Shown one piece after another: positions 24,081 to 36,120 of a stretch of 64,000 bases of DNA. The position numbers were made by a program, and so were the translations under genes. The DNA lies in NCBI GenBank assembly GCA_022393335.1, contig JAJEKB010000289.1:1-64000 (forward strand), in the 5' to 3' direction. The DNA comes from Macrotrachela quadricornifera (Eukaryota; Rotifera; Eurotatoria; Philodinida; Philodinidae). Position 1 is the first letter of the stretch; each line of letters opens with the position of its first letter. Below the pieces are notes generated by a model. It was not told the origin of the DNA. It saw only the letters and a program-made list of their open reading frames with translations, and ran no database searches.

Positions 24081-24890
24081 CTTAAGAGTACCCCCCCGCC
24101 TTCTTTTCTTATCATTTCTGAATCTCGAAGACGGTAAAGGCTGATCGGGCTGAAATTTTTACCCGAGATAGAGGACCTAAATTGATGAGACATGTGTTCG
24201 ACGAAAAAATTTTCAAAAACAGGTCTTCTTAGGTTTTTTGGAGGATCAATGGTTTTCCCTAGAGCTTCATCCTTCCACCGATTTACCCTTTCAAACTTTG
24301 TCCGATTCAGATGAAATTTTTTTTGGGATACCTACGGATGTATCTCAAAGGTAATTCTGAGCTTTTTGAAAAGTCTCACTTTCTTTTTTTTGTAGCGAAA
24401 ATATCTAAAGATTTTCTAGAAAACCAAAGTCGTGACCTTTGTGAACGCTGTAACTTCGGATGAAAAAGTCAAAAATGAAAACGGCCGATTTTACTTCTGA
24501 AGGATAGTCTCAAGAGTATCTGTGGTAAGAATTCAGCTCGATCGGAAAAAGTTGGAGGAGAGTTCATAGTCGTACAAATAAGCACCTCGAACGGAAAACG
24601 AGTTTTTGAGAAAAACTCAAAATAGTTTTCAGAAGCCGAAAGTTCGTTTTTTTAGCGATTCTTTTCACTATCTGCTTTGGGGACTGCTTTTTACCTCTTA
24701 TTATTCGGAAAAATTTGACCATTTTTGAGTGTACTAGTCTCTCGTAAAAATCAAATAAAAAATTGACGGCAGATCGGATTATGCTCATTCAAGCGTAGAT
24801 CGAAAGAACAACACCCAGTCTATCTCTAGAGGACATAAATAAAAAAAAGCCTTTTTTATTTTTATCAAAAAAGATGGAAGTACCCTTAAG
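24081..24890. mobile_element. possible old TIR element (low confidence)
   Basis: The left edge CTTAAGAGTACCCCC (after TA at 24079-24080) faces the right edge ending GTACCCTTAAG at 24890. The start CTTAAG/CTTAGG after TA resembles the ends of the elements at 35140 and 52814. The arms diverge after about 12 bases and the right flank is TG instead of TA, so this may be chance. The inside has no coding signal. Confidence 0.22.
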
Positions 24891-27689
24891 TGTACTACTT
24901 TCGTTTTTATTCGAAATTTTCAAGTTTAAACTGATAGTTTAACTGTCAATATTTAATTAAACTATGTTCAAAATTAAGATTCTACTCTACACTAAAAATA
25001 TGCATTACATTGTATAATAATAACCATGTTCACTGTTAAAAGGACATTTTCCTTAAATAGAAATCCTATATTATTTTCATTATAGTATAGAATTTAGAAA
25101 CATCTATAATAATATAATATTAAATAAAGAATATAATCTATATATAATTGATCTGTTATAGATGAGAGATTTAAAACAATAATTGATGAATTATCCATTT
25201 TTATTAACTATTTTACAATCTTTAAATATATTATATTCAAATATTACATAAGGATATTTATATAATGAGTTTATTTAAAAAAAAAGAACACAACTAATTG
25301 TTGAAATGAGCCTGAAGAGACGATTAACATTAATGATAGTTATCACGTTTGTATATGAGTGCAGTCTATTAACAACTGTTATTGAATAAGTGCATCTTAA
25401 TATCTCACTCTTTTTATATGAGTAGTGTCTCATTATTAAGAATTTCATTGAGAATTTCTACGTAAAATGATCAAAGATATTGATAAAAAACAAAGATATA
25501 TAGATAAGAGAAAGAAATTCTAATAGTTGTATATATACAAATATTTGTTATGCATATTTTCTATTAGTTTCATTTGTATTTTCATATTATATTCAAATTT
25601 GATTTGTCTCAAAAACGTTAAAGTTTATAAGTATGTTTTATTTTTGTTAGAATATTTATCGTTTAATTTGACACAAAACAATTCGAATAACTTTGATTTG
25701 ATTATCTTTTCGAGTTATTTATAAACATAAAAATAAAAAAAATTAAATTCTAAAGATTATTTTAACATATATTTTCCACTAAAATCGATTAGAAATTATA
25801 TTTTATGAATATATAGTTTAACATTTTTAGGATTTTATTCATCTCTATTAGTATTAAATTTTGCTTTTATTTTTCGCTTTCTTTTAACTTCTATTTATTT
25901 TGTGATGTTCTTTAGCAAATGATATATTAAGATAAACATGAACGTAAAATTGAAAATATATGTTAATTCATATAGAAAATGGATGAAATAATAAAAATAA
26001 GTGAGTTTTATCTTTATATTTCTTATAAATTTTCTAATAAATTCATTGTGAATAAATAATTGTGTTAACATAATTGATCAGATAAGATTTTGTTGAAATG
26101 ATTATTATATAAAAAAAATATTTATTCAAAAATAAAATATAAATTATTCATTTATAAATACGAGTTTATTTCAGACATCAATTATAAAATGAATTAAATA
26201 AACAGTTAATTATCTTGACGGATTTTATTTGTTTTTTCTTTTTATTCATAGCAAATATATATGTATCTAAGCAATGACATTTATATTCATTTATTGTCAA
26301 TGAACAAATCTTAAAAATTTTCATATTTAACAGATGAAAATTGTACGAGAAATACTCGAATAATATGATTATTATGGATGAGTTATCACTTTTATTTTCT
26401 TATTAATTCATTTCTAAACAAGATGTGTGGATAGAGATCAACTGAAGATTATCGTTTCATTTCTTAATAACCAATAAATACAGTCAAATATCTATAGATC
26501 ATTAAAAACAATAAGTTTTTTCTATGAAAACCAACTCTTATACAAACTCCTCTCCAACGAAAATTATTTGAATCGATTAAAAATTTCTGAACTTAAAATA
26601 GACTATCGAATTAAAATCGTTTAGAAATATTGAAAAACAATTCTATAAATGATAATAAAAGTATGATTCATCTTTTATCTTAAATAAGATAAAATAACAT
26701 AGAAATATTTATATTAAATTAACATTCGATGATTATGAAAATTTCAATTGTTTCATTGTTACAAATTTTAAAAAAGTAAATTCTTATTTTTCTAAAATAA
26801 ACTTGAAGATTAAATTTTAAAAACGAATCAGTTTGATTAATTAAACTCCTGTGACGCGACAATAGGAGATTTTCTAAAGAGAAACTAGTTTTTTATTTAA
26901 AATAATTCTCAATAATAAATTGAAATTCTTTTCTATTTAATCAAGAAAAAAAATCCGAGCTTAACAAAAATGAATTTATCTTAGAATATGTCAACATTTT
27001 CACGTTTCGACGATTGTAAACTTAGCCAAAACTTGTCAACACTAATAGAAATATAAATGTTTTTTTCGATTGATAAAATAAAACAAAATTTAAATTAACA
27101 ATGAAAATATTTTAAATAATGATTTTATTTAAATCACTTTAAGAGATATTTTAGTTGATTTGAATTTTTTTTTTTATTCAAATAATCTTACTTTTTCTCT
27201 TTGGATTTTAATATATCGAAATAAAAATAATTAAATTATAAATTCTATTTAAAATATTTTTTTTTGGAAAATAATCTCAATATATATTCTTTAAATTCTC
27301 TTCAAAGATTTAACTCTGTAATAGAATAAGTCAATCTTGTTTGCAAATTATATTCAAAACATCGAACACTTTTCAATCATCTATTAGACAACATTTTCCT
27401 CTTATTATCATCGTTTTATTTCGAAATTCTCAATATATAATAGAGAAAAGTTTTTTTTTATCAGATTATTTTTAAATTCTCATCTTAGAAAATTTCAAAT
27501 AAAACTCATTTTTAACAGCAATAATTAATTATAAGGATATATTATTAAAATAAATATCTTCTACTAATATAATTCTATACAATGATAGAGAATAAATTAA
27601 ACATAGAGTACGAATAATAAATCATAAAATGATAGAACCGTTCCCATATATATATATATATTCATTTTGAAGAAAGAATTATCTTTGAT
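24891..27689. other. extremely AT-rich stretch without a gene
   Basis: Very A/T-rich sequence (well above the rest by eye), a short (AT)n run at ~27645-27660, and no gene. Faint similarity to the following 173-bp units suggests the left part may be a decayed extension of that array. Confidence 0.4.
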
Positions 27690-29400
27690 TTTTAAATGAT
27701 CAGAATTGTTACTCTCTTTGATCAATATATATTTTATATTTGTAAACTCCATTCTGAATCAGATTCTGCTCTCGAAAAAAAAACTCTTTATTAATATGAT
27801 GTGAAAAATAGAAAAAGTCTTCTCATTAATATATCCATGTTAAACAAAATCACTTTTATTTTCTTAGGATAACCAAATAAGATACGAGATACGAGATACA
27901 AGATATATTCTTAATTGAAAATATAATTTCAATATCGAAATTCAATTGTGACTCATGTTCTGTTCTTAGAAAATTCTCCTCTCAATTTATTCAGGGTCAA
28001 AATTTCGAAAAATTTTACCGTATGTATGTCCCTATCGATGACTACGGTTTTGTTTTGAGATGAATAATGAATATATTATCGGGTTAGAATTTACATATCC
28101 TATATGAAAATTTGATTGTTAATCATAGGGATTTTTCATAAAAGATTAATGTTTATTTATTTCTGATTGACATTTGGAAAATTGTTCGCATATAGTTAAC
28201 TCCTATTGGTCGAAACGATGATTAGTTTTTTTAAATGAGTAAACAACATATTATCGATATGACAATCATATAATCTTCGTCCAAATTCAATTGTGAATTG
28301 CGTTCATCTCTTTAAAAAAGTTCTACTCAACTTCTTTTTAGTCGGAAATGGCAAAAATCTTCCAACGTATATATTCCTATATATTAAAAGGATTTTATTT
28401 TTTCTAAATGACAAAATCAGACATTATTTCCTTTGAATTTATATTTCCAATATGAAAAAGCAATCTCAAATCATATTCCATTCTCAAAAAACATAATAAT
28501 CTGTCTTGCTGGTCAAAATTGCTTTAAGCTTTTATTTCCATATGATTCGTATTCATCATAATGTTTTTTATGTTTTCTTCATATATCCGAAGATATTTTC
28601 GATAAGGAAATTTTATTCAGCATAGTAACTTTTAGTGCTGAATAAGAATGAATTTTTAAAATAATATTATCTGAATTTATTCCCCGTTGGAAACAAGGAA
28701 AACTTTCGTTATGTATATCCGTCTATTGATGGAAAGATTTTTATTTTTATTCGAAATGATCAAACAAGATATTTTTGATAGAGCTATAACATTTTCTATG
28801 GGAATTTTCATTGCTGATTTACGTCTTGTTCTCAGAATAATATTATATCGATTTATTCCCGATCAATGGTATGAACAAGCTTCCAAAGTATATATCTCTA
28901 TTGATGAAAATACGTTTGTTGCTTTCAAGATGACCATGGAACATATTCTCGATGAAGAAATTGTTTATCCTATAGTAACTGAGAGTGACAATTTACGATC
29001 CGTTCTCAAAAAGGCAGAAACTCAATCTATTCATGGTAGAAAATAGGAGAGATCTTTCATGTATATGTTTCTATCGATCGAAATGATTTTATTTCTTTCA
29101 AGATGATAAAATCAGATAATTTCACTGATGAAGATATATTTCCTATATCAACATTTGATTCTTAGTCGCATTCCTCTCTTCAAATAATTTAATCTCAATA
29201 TAATTGCGGTCAATAATGGAAGAACGTTTTCATGCATGTCGTCGCTATTCATCAAAATTATATATTGTATTACAAAATAACCCCAGGAGCTATTCGGAAT
29301 ATGAAATATAGACATGCCATAGTAGAATGCGTGGTATCACTCTCTAAGGCCGTTTCAAAGATAGAATTAAGATTTTGCTCAATGAAAGTGGAAAAATGGT
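27690..29400 (+). repeat. ancient tandem array, ~173-bp unit, about nine copies
   Basis: An anchor close to TATATNTCTATTGATG followed by TTTTATTTTTTTC recurs at about 27822, 28020, 28190, 28361, 28532, 28707, 28886, 29059 and 29232. Spacings are 198, 170, 171, 171, 175, 179, 173 and 173. Between anchors a second block near CTATAT..ACATTTGATT recurs. Copies are well diverged. A 119-codon open frame (28687-29046) spans two units and has no other sign of being a gene. Confidence 0.72.
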
Positions 29401-31161
29401 TCATATTTCTTCATATTGTATTGATGAGATGCGGTTTGGTATTTTGTATATAAGAGAAACTTGCCTTTTTGACTAGAGAACGGAAAGTTTTTCGAGTAAG
29501 AGAATTTCCACTAGGAAGAAACGAAACGTTGCAGCTTGTTTTACAATCGTTTGTGTTCATGAATATGTGATAAACTATAAACTAGAATAGAGAATGACTA
29601 TATGTGATACACTAGAGTACACGTATATAGTGGCGTAGCCACAGCTGGGCTGGGGTGGGCTCAGCCCACCCGAAAAACGTTTGAGCCCATCCGGAAACGC
29701 TTTTTAGGTTTTCAAAAAGGCTTGTGGTATTAGATATGAAAGATATTACATTACATTGTTTTTTGAGATATAAAGGTTTCGATTGACTTTTTAACGATTA
29801 TTTATTATTAGATAACTGTATTTCATTCACTATGTTCTCGCATTATCTCTCATCGTTCACTACGTTCTAAGTCTTTTCTCATTCTCCTCATATTCTTCAT
29901 GTTCTCTATTCATATGTTTTATTCACTATGTATCGCGTTTTTTTTTTCGTTCTTCCCATGTTCTTTTCCCATATGTTCTCTATATTCTCTTTCCATATGA
30001 TATCAGCCAGTATATCCATCCATTATATCTTCTCTCTTTGGATGATACCGTTCACTAAGTTCTTCTTCTTTATATGATATCGTTCATTAGCAGGGATGCA
30101 AAATCTGCCGTAAGAAGAGAAAATTTCCCAACCGGGAAAACTTTTCAAACAATTCTCTCATACTTAATGGCTCTTCTAAACTTGACCAGATGAAATAGTT
30201 TTCAAAAACCCTTCGCCAAACGCGGCAGTTTTCAGAAAATGACCCCGTATCCTGGCAAATTTTCGAAAATTTCCCCAACCGGTCGATTTTGTACGCGGGT
30301 GGATTCTGTATCTCTGTTCATTAGATTGTTAGGTAGTAATTCATACATTTGTATTCGTTTCCTTTTGGTACATGTGCTCTTGCTATTTTTCCTCTCGTTC
30401 GGTTGGTATTTGCTTTTCGTTCTCTTTAGTCACTTCTTCTTATGCATATCACATATATTTGGTCTTTTTCTTTCTTTTTCTTGCTTTCTCTTTCTGTCAT
30501 CTTCTCATATGTATTATATCTCATGGGATTTACCCTCATTGTCTGATGGACACTTCTTAATGAAATGTGATCCACTATGCCATATATATAGCTTGGATTT
30601 TTTCATAGATAAAGATAAGTGTGATACCCATTCATATCCTGTTATCATTCAATCAACGATTTAGAGTTAGACACCTAATAAGGTACGTTCTCTTTATATG
30701 ATATCATTCATTGTCTTTTTCTCTCTCCTAAAATTCTGTTTTCCTTATGCCTATATAAGAGGTCGTTGTGCTCGTAATAAAATGGTTTATTTCGAAGATG
30801 AAACAAATAACTATAGTACTTTGACATCAAATTCATAATGACAACTTGACTTTTCTTTGTTTTTGGTGTTTTTTAGTCTTTTTGTATTTTTTCTACACAA
30901 CAAAAGACATTTATCATGTCTCGTGGCTATGAGTGTATAGAGTCGGCCCCTAGCTACAATTAACCCTATTTGAACAAATGATAACTATTAAAGAAATATA
31001 AATAATTATTCATTCTATGTGTAACTGTCTCTTATCTTATCTTGATTTTTTTACTTCACTATTAAGTGTTTATTATAGTTTTACAGATCTATTATAAACT
31101 TACACACAGTAACTATCATTTGACCGTAGCGATTTATTTAATTGTTATTATTCGCTGAGTT

Positions 31162-31416
31162 ATGAACGAGATGAACATTGATTCTGATAACGGTAGTAGA
31201 AATTGTGGTCATGGTGGTTTTCGTCTTGGTGCTGGTCGCAAACGGAAGGAAGTAAAATCATCAATTGAAATCATATTAAATGAAAGAAGAGAACAAGCTG
31301 CACGTAGACAAGAAATATCGAGATACAAAGCTAAATTGACGCAATAGATAAATGAAGAAGCATATGAAAAAGAAGATGATGACATCAATGAAGATGCATT
31401 AGATAACATCGATTAA
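31162..31416 (+). pseudogene. short basic/acidic ORF with one internal stop, probably transposon-derived
   Basis: An ATG opens MNEMNIDSDNGSRNCGHGGF followed by RLGAGRKRKE, a Gly/Arg/Lys patch like an AT-hook or the GGxRxGAGR start seen in mobile-element proteins. After KLTQ there is a TAG, and the same frame goes on with INEEAYEKEDDDINEDALD to a TAA at 31414. The reading is thus 84 codons with one break. It lies inside the TA-flanked element at 30816 and may be a remnant of its DNA-binding protein. Function not known. Confidence 0.35.
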
Positions 31417-31522
31417 ACTTTTATTAAATAGAAACATTTCGAATAATACATCTATATCAATTTATCTGCTAGAATAATAGATAACCACTAAAGATGTTAC
31501 TATTCATATAAATATGTTTCTA

Positions 31523-32881
31523 CATAGGGCACTACAAAAGTTTTGTCGCCCGGTTCTTCTAAAAGCCTTAGTTTGAGTTCAAGTATTCTGTTATAATGCT
31601 TAGACATATTTAGGATTATATACGAAATTTCAGGCTTCTAAGTCTTGCACTTCGCTGTAGCCCTCTATTTCTTTTATGCTGGATGCATGTAACCTGCTAG
31701 TGGATGATCCATCTTAAATATGAGAACTTTGTATTTCATTTTTTGATTCCTAAATACAGTTTACTTAAAAAGCAAAATATACCACGAGATACAGCATGAA
31801 AAGCTCTATAATTTGTGTAGGACAACTAATTTTACAGTTGCATTTTCTGTGTTAAAATATCGACAAAGTTTTGAGCAATCAAATTTGTGACACTGTGAAA
31901 ACATCAATTTTTGATAAAAGACGAAATCGTTCTATTCTTATTTCATCTTTTCTTCACTTGATATCTTCCATTAAACAGACAACAAAATATACCACAAGAT
32001 GCAGGGTGAAAAACTCTACAATTTCTACAAGCCAACTTATTTCACAGTTGCATTTATTTATTTTGAACATCGACAAAATTCTGAATGATTAAATTTCGAC
32101 GTTGCAAAAAAATGTTTTTTTTTCATACGCGACGAACTTGTTTTTTCTTATTCATCACTAAATATCGTTTATTCCAAAAACAAAGTACACCACAAGATGC
32201 AGCGTGAAAAACTCTACAATTTGTGAAGAACAATTCATATTATATATGGAACTCTTGGTATTAAGAAAAAGCAAAATTCTGAACGATCAATTTTCTAGGC
32301 TGAAAAAATTCTACACGAACGAAAACGTTCTTTTTTCGTATTTCATTCTTGTATCACACAAAATATTTTCTTTGCAGCAAATAGAACATGGCGAAAAATG
32401 CAGCGTGAAAAGCTCTACAATCTACAATATAAACCTTATGCTAATTGTGTCCTTTTCTATTTTGAAAATAAAATCAAAACTCTCTGAAGTACCTATCCCA
32501 CCCACAAGAATCGATTGTTCAGAAAACCGTTTATTTTAAAAGAAAAGGTACATAATCAACATCCACTTTATATTGTAGATTGTAGAGCTTTTCACGCTGC
32601 ATCTTCTGGTATATTTCGTTTTATTTTAATAAAATCTTTTTGAGAACCAGAATACCAAATGTAAAGTTCTGTCGTTTCTTACAAGTCACGCATTACGTAG
32701 TGTATAGAAAATTGCAAGTCACTCACGTAAAAGAAATGATAGATTACGACAAAGTACAAGACTTAAAACTCTGAAATTTTGTATATAATCCTAAATATGT
32801 CTAAGCATTACAACAGAATACTTGAACTCAAACTAAGGCTTTTAGAAGAGCCGGGCGACAAAACTTTTGTAGTGCCCCATG
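31523..32881. mobile_element. 1.36-kb TIR element carrying ~200-bp tandem units, innermost of three
   Basis: The left end CATAGGGCACTACAAAAG and the right end CTTTTGTAGTGCCCCATG are inverted, each next to TA (31521-31522, 32882-32883). The arms match over roughly 120-130 bp. The centre holds four direct units and one inverted unit built around GCAGCGTGAAAAGCTCTACA (see the repeat entry). There is no transposase. It lies inside 30816-33123, which lies inside the hAT element. Confidence 0.82.
31770..32605. repeat. ~200-bp internal units with the GCAGCGTGAAAAGCTCTACA core
   Basis: The core with AAAATATACCACAAGAT just before it occurs at about 31791, 32001, 32200 and 32400 on the plus strand and at 32581-32600 inverted. 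After the core each unit has TTACAGTTGCATTTT-like and CGACAAAATTCTGA-like blocks. The same unit occurs in the separate element at 35140-36120 (35419, 35625, and inverted at 35808), and a shorter form in 58595-59163. Confidence 0.8.
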
Positions 32882-33212
32882 TATCTATGCAAAATAAAAA
32901 AGTTTTAAAAACTGATTAATTTCGTGTCACACTTTTTTTGGACACATACTTTTGTTTATTCTTCCTACAAAGCCAATACAATGATTATTTTATATTATTA
33001 TACTATTTGATAGTCCATAGTGTCCTCTATCAACCAACAAAGTATAGTCATAAAATAACAAAAACCATTGCAGGAGAAGTGATAAACTAGATATACTATT
33101 ATTATGAATTTGACGCCAAAGTACTATACTTCCAAATGCAACCTGATAAACGCAGGACTTTTGGGCTGTTTTTCTTCCTCAAATAAAAAAATCATGTAGT
33201 GAAGAACAATAG

Positions 33213-33790
33213 TAACATTCCAACAGTAACATCTCATCATCACCATACCAGACTCAAAATCATTCTTCGTCTCCATCTGATCATCAAATTTCTCCTGATC
33301 TGTCCGACAAGTCCTCTTGTCCTTCTATCAATACATCTACTTCATTGAAGGAAGATTTACAAACAAAATCAATTCCAAATGATAACAGTTTGTTTTGCAA
33401 TAATGATACTATTCAACCAAAATTAAAATTGTTTCCTTCAAATTATCAGAATCGCTCATTTCAGTCCAATTGGTTTCAGAACAGACTGTGGCTTGAGTAC
33501 TCTGTTTCAGACGACACTAAGTTTTGTTTTTACTGTCGATATTTTCTGCAAACAAATTGAATGTTGGGGATGTATTTGTTTCATCGGATATAACAGTTAA
33601 AAACGTGCGTTGGAAAACGGAAATAGATTTAAGAAACACGTATCTTCTCAGACACATATAGTTACATAAAAAAACTATGAATCCTATGAACTACGTCGAG
33701 GAATAAATACAACTGTTATTGATAAATTAGACTCTGGTCGTGCACAGCAAATTCGTCGTAATCGTGGTTGATGTTTAATATTAAATACTG
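33213..33790 (+). pseudogene. hAT transposase remnant, TTF-type zinc finger and start of DUF4371
   Basis: The open segment from 33213 encodes a Ser-rich lead, then NDTIQPKLKLFP and RSFQSNWFQNRLWLEYSVSD, followed by FCFYCRYF. This is the TTF-type zinc-finger region of ZMYM-like hAT transposases, with the W-F..WLEYS and CFxCR pattern. Beyond 33560 the frame shifts, and the expected continuation KRALENGNRFKKHVSSQTHI is visible with stops (TAA after IVT; TGA after RRNRG). The catalytic RNase H and C-terminal dimerisation parts are missing before the right end at 33970. Not functional. Confidence 0.8.
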
Positions 33791-33974
33791 TTGCAAAGAT
33801 CCTAAGGCGTGTTTAAAGACCTCGTCGCATAGGATATTAGTCACTCCGATATTGCAGATACTCTATAATATCTTGCTACAAGCTGGAGAAAACTTACACT
33901 ATCCATTCTGAATTTCTGAAAAATAATAGGGCTGAGCCCACTTTGCTATGAAATCCTGGCTACGCCGCTAACCC

Positions 33975-34545
33975 CTAGGTACTCAAGTACTACCATATAG
34001 GGTTATATACAGATCCTCAAGTTCTATATTATAGGGACACCCTCAGGTCCTCAAGTTCTATATATTAGGGGGCTCTTGGGTGCTCAAGGCCTATATTATA
34101 GGGGTACCCCTAGGTCCTCAAGTACTATATAGTGGAGGTACCCTTAGGTCCTAAAGTGCTACATGTTGGGGATACCCTAGGTCCACAAGTGCTATATTAT
34201 AGGAATACTCGTAGGTTCTCAAATGCTCTATATTGGAGGTACCTTGGGTCATCAAGTGCTATATATTGGGGTATTAAGTTCTGAAGTCCTATTATGGGAA
34301 GGTGCCCTTGGCATCTCAAACCCTATTATATGGAGGTACCTTTGGGTCCTCAAGAACTGTTATATAATGGTATCCTTAGACCCAGGAGCCCTATCATATG
34401 AAGGTACCCGCAAATCCTCAAGAGCTCTTGTATGGAGGAAACTTTAGATTCAAAGATATTATTATATGAAGGACCTCTTAGGTTCTCAAGTATAATTCTG
34501 TAACGATACTCATAGGTGAGTACAGAGATATAAGAAACTATTAAT
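33975..34545 (+). repeat. ~34-bp minisatellite, left array
   Basis: About 16-17 units of a form close to CTCAAGTGCTATATTATAGG followed by GGTACCCCTAGGTC. Well-kept neighbours differ at 10-25% of positions by eye. Open frames through this array (for example 34223-34447) are products of the repeat. Confidence 0.9.
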
Positions 34546-34889
34546 TCCACTGGTACTGATAGTATTGGTAGTGTGCAAAGGAACATCAAAGTTGCGCATT
34601 TTAAAAAACTCATCTTGGATTTGAATTCCTTCACGCTGCAAACTATGATGAAACATTATACGAAAACCCTTATTTTCGAAAAAAAATCTTCGTGTGAAGA
34701 AAAATCAAGATAAAAAAATTAATCATTCCAAATTTGAAGTTCTTCACTTTTTGGTGAAGCAAAGAATTTTTTTCTGAAATAGTCCTACATAAAGTTTGAA
34801 AAACGATTTTCGAGATCAAGGAACTAGAATCTAACATTAGTTGGTCGAAATTTTCGAATTTCATGTTTCTTTGCAACTATTAATACAGC

Positions 34890-35139
34890 TAATACCAAAT
34901 GGTATTCGTATTGGAAGTATTAGGATTGTTACATCCTTCTGGTGACCTATGGGTACCCTTATATAATAGAAGATGAGGACCTATGGGTACCTCTATGTAA
35001 TAGCTGTTGAGGACTGAGCCTATACCTTCATCTAGTAGGACATAAGGACCTAACGGTGTCTTCGTACAACAGCTCTTTATGATCCAAGGATATCTATATA
35101 TCATACAACTTGAGGACCCAAGGGCACCTCCTGTATATA
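34890..35139 (-). repeat. ~34-bp minisatellite, right array (inner part)
   Basis: Inverted relative to the left array: units such as GAGGACCTATGGGTACC. Interrupted at 35140 by a TIR element and continued after it. Confidence 0.85.
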
Positions 35140-36120
35140 CTTAGGGTAGTCCAGAAGTAGTGAGCTTGATACCGTACTTTCCTATAGACCGTTTGGAAAA
35201 ATTTTCTTTTTTATGAGCAGATAGAGCGTCTTTTGTTCTATCTTTCTGTGCTATTTAATCACTATTCAGTTGATCTTATAATAATAAAAATTCGATAGGA
35301 ACTGTTTTTGTTGAAAATCAGCTGGTAGCGTTGAAATCATAATGCGTGTGGCACTTTTGCATTCTATTTTGCTATCATTTAATGTGGTGTATTAAAGAAA
35401 CAAAATATACCAGAAGTTGCAGCGTGAAAAGCTCTACAATTATAAAGGATAACATATTCTATAGTTACATTTTTTGATTTCAGAATGGACAAAACTCTGA
35501 ACAACGAAATTTCAACGTTGTAGAAACGAAATTGTCTTTTAGTAAAAAGTGCATTCGACTCTCCCTATCTCATCTTTTTCTTACTTCATATGTTTTATTT
35601 AAAAAACAAAATGCACTACAAGATGTAGCATGTAAAGCTCTATAATTTACAAAGAACAATTATAAAAAGATGGAATAGAAAAAACCAAATTCGTCTTTTA
35701 CCAAAATGATGATCTCGCTGTCACAACGTCAAAATTCGATCGCTCAGAGTTTTGTCCATTTTGAGAATAAAAAGTGCAACTATAAAATAAGCAGTCCCAC
35801 ATAAATTGTAGAGCTTTTCACGCTACATCTTCTGGTATATTTTGTGTCTTTAATATGACGTATTAAGTGATGATAAAATGAAATACAAAAGTGTCGAGGT
35901 TTTTAGTTCCATACCCATTATGGTCTCGATGTTACCAGCTGATTTTCAACAAAAACAGTTCCTATCGAGTTTTTATTATTATAAAACCAATTGAATAGTG
36001 ATCAAATAGCACAGAAAGATAGAACAAAAGACGCTCTATCTGCTCATAAAAAAGAAAATTTTTTTAAGCGGTCTATAGGAAAGTACGGTACCAGGCTCAC
36101 TACTTTTGGACTACCCTAAG
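35140..36120. mobile_element. 981-bp TIR element with ~200-bp internal units, inserted in the minisatellite
   Basis: Ends CTTAGGGTAGTCCAGAAG and its inverted partner CTTTTGGACTACCCTAAG lie next to TA on both sides (35138-35139, 36121-36122). Arms match over about 190 bp and include a GATAGAGCGTC/TTTTGTTCTATC hairpin-like block. The centre has two direct units and one inverted unit with the GCAGCGTGAAAAGCTCTACA core. No transposase. Its arms resemble those of 52814-53723 (AAAGTAGTGAG; TAGAGC..GCTCTATC; AAACTGTTTTTGT). Confidence 0.88.

Larger units (their letters stand above)
30816..33123. mobile_element. TA-flanked element nested in the hAT element
   Basis: The left end GTACTTTGACATCAAATTC faces the right end GAATTTGACGCCAAAGTAC (inverted match with about two changes over ~25 bp, including the following CATAAT). 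Each end is next to TA (30814-30815, 33124-33125). The arms diverge soon after. It carries the small open frame at 31162 and has itself received the element at 31523-32881. Confidence 0.5.
29628..33970 (+). mobile_element. decayed hAT-family transposon (TTF zinc-finger/DUF4371 type)
   Basis: The left end is TAGTGGCGTAGCCA and the right end, inverted, is TGGCTACGCCGCTA. Just inside, GGGCTCAGCCCA and GGGCTGAGCCCA are also inverted. A TTF-type zinc-finger relic near the right side (33213-33790) fits the ZMYM-like branch of hAT. I see no 8-bp target duplication: the flanks are CACGTATA and ACCCCTAG. The right end abuts a minisatellite, so a later rearrangement is likely. Two other elements (30816-33123 and 31523-32881) are nested inside and account for more than half of the length. 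Confidence 0.72.

Noticed and set aside
28687..29046. 119-codon frame with charged, gene-like composition
   Set aside because: It spans two units of the ~173-bp tandem array and the other units have no open frame; kept only as a note that the unit might derive from an exon.
30239..30664. 141-codon hydrophobic frame, possible membrane protein
   Set aside because: Composition is Phe/Leu/Ser from a TTC/TTT-rich tract inside the decayed hAT element; no start context, splice support or family.
29628..33970. Target duplication for the large hAT element
   Set aside because: The 8-bp flanks CACGTATA and ACCCCTAG do not match, so no duplication is claimed.
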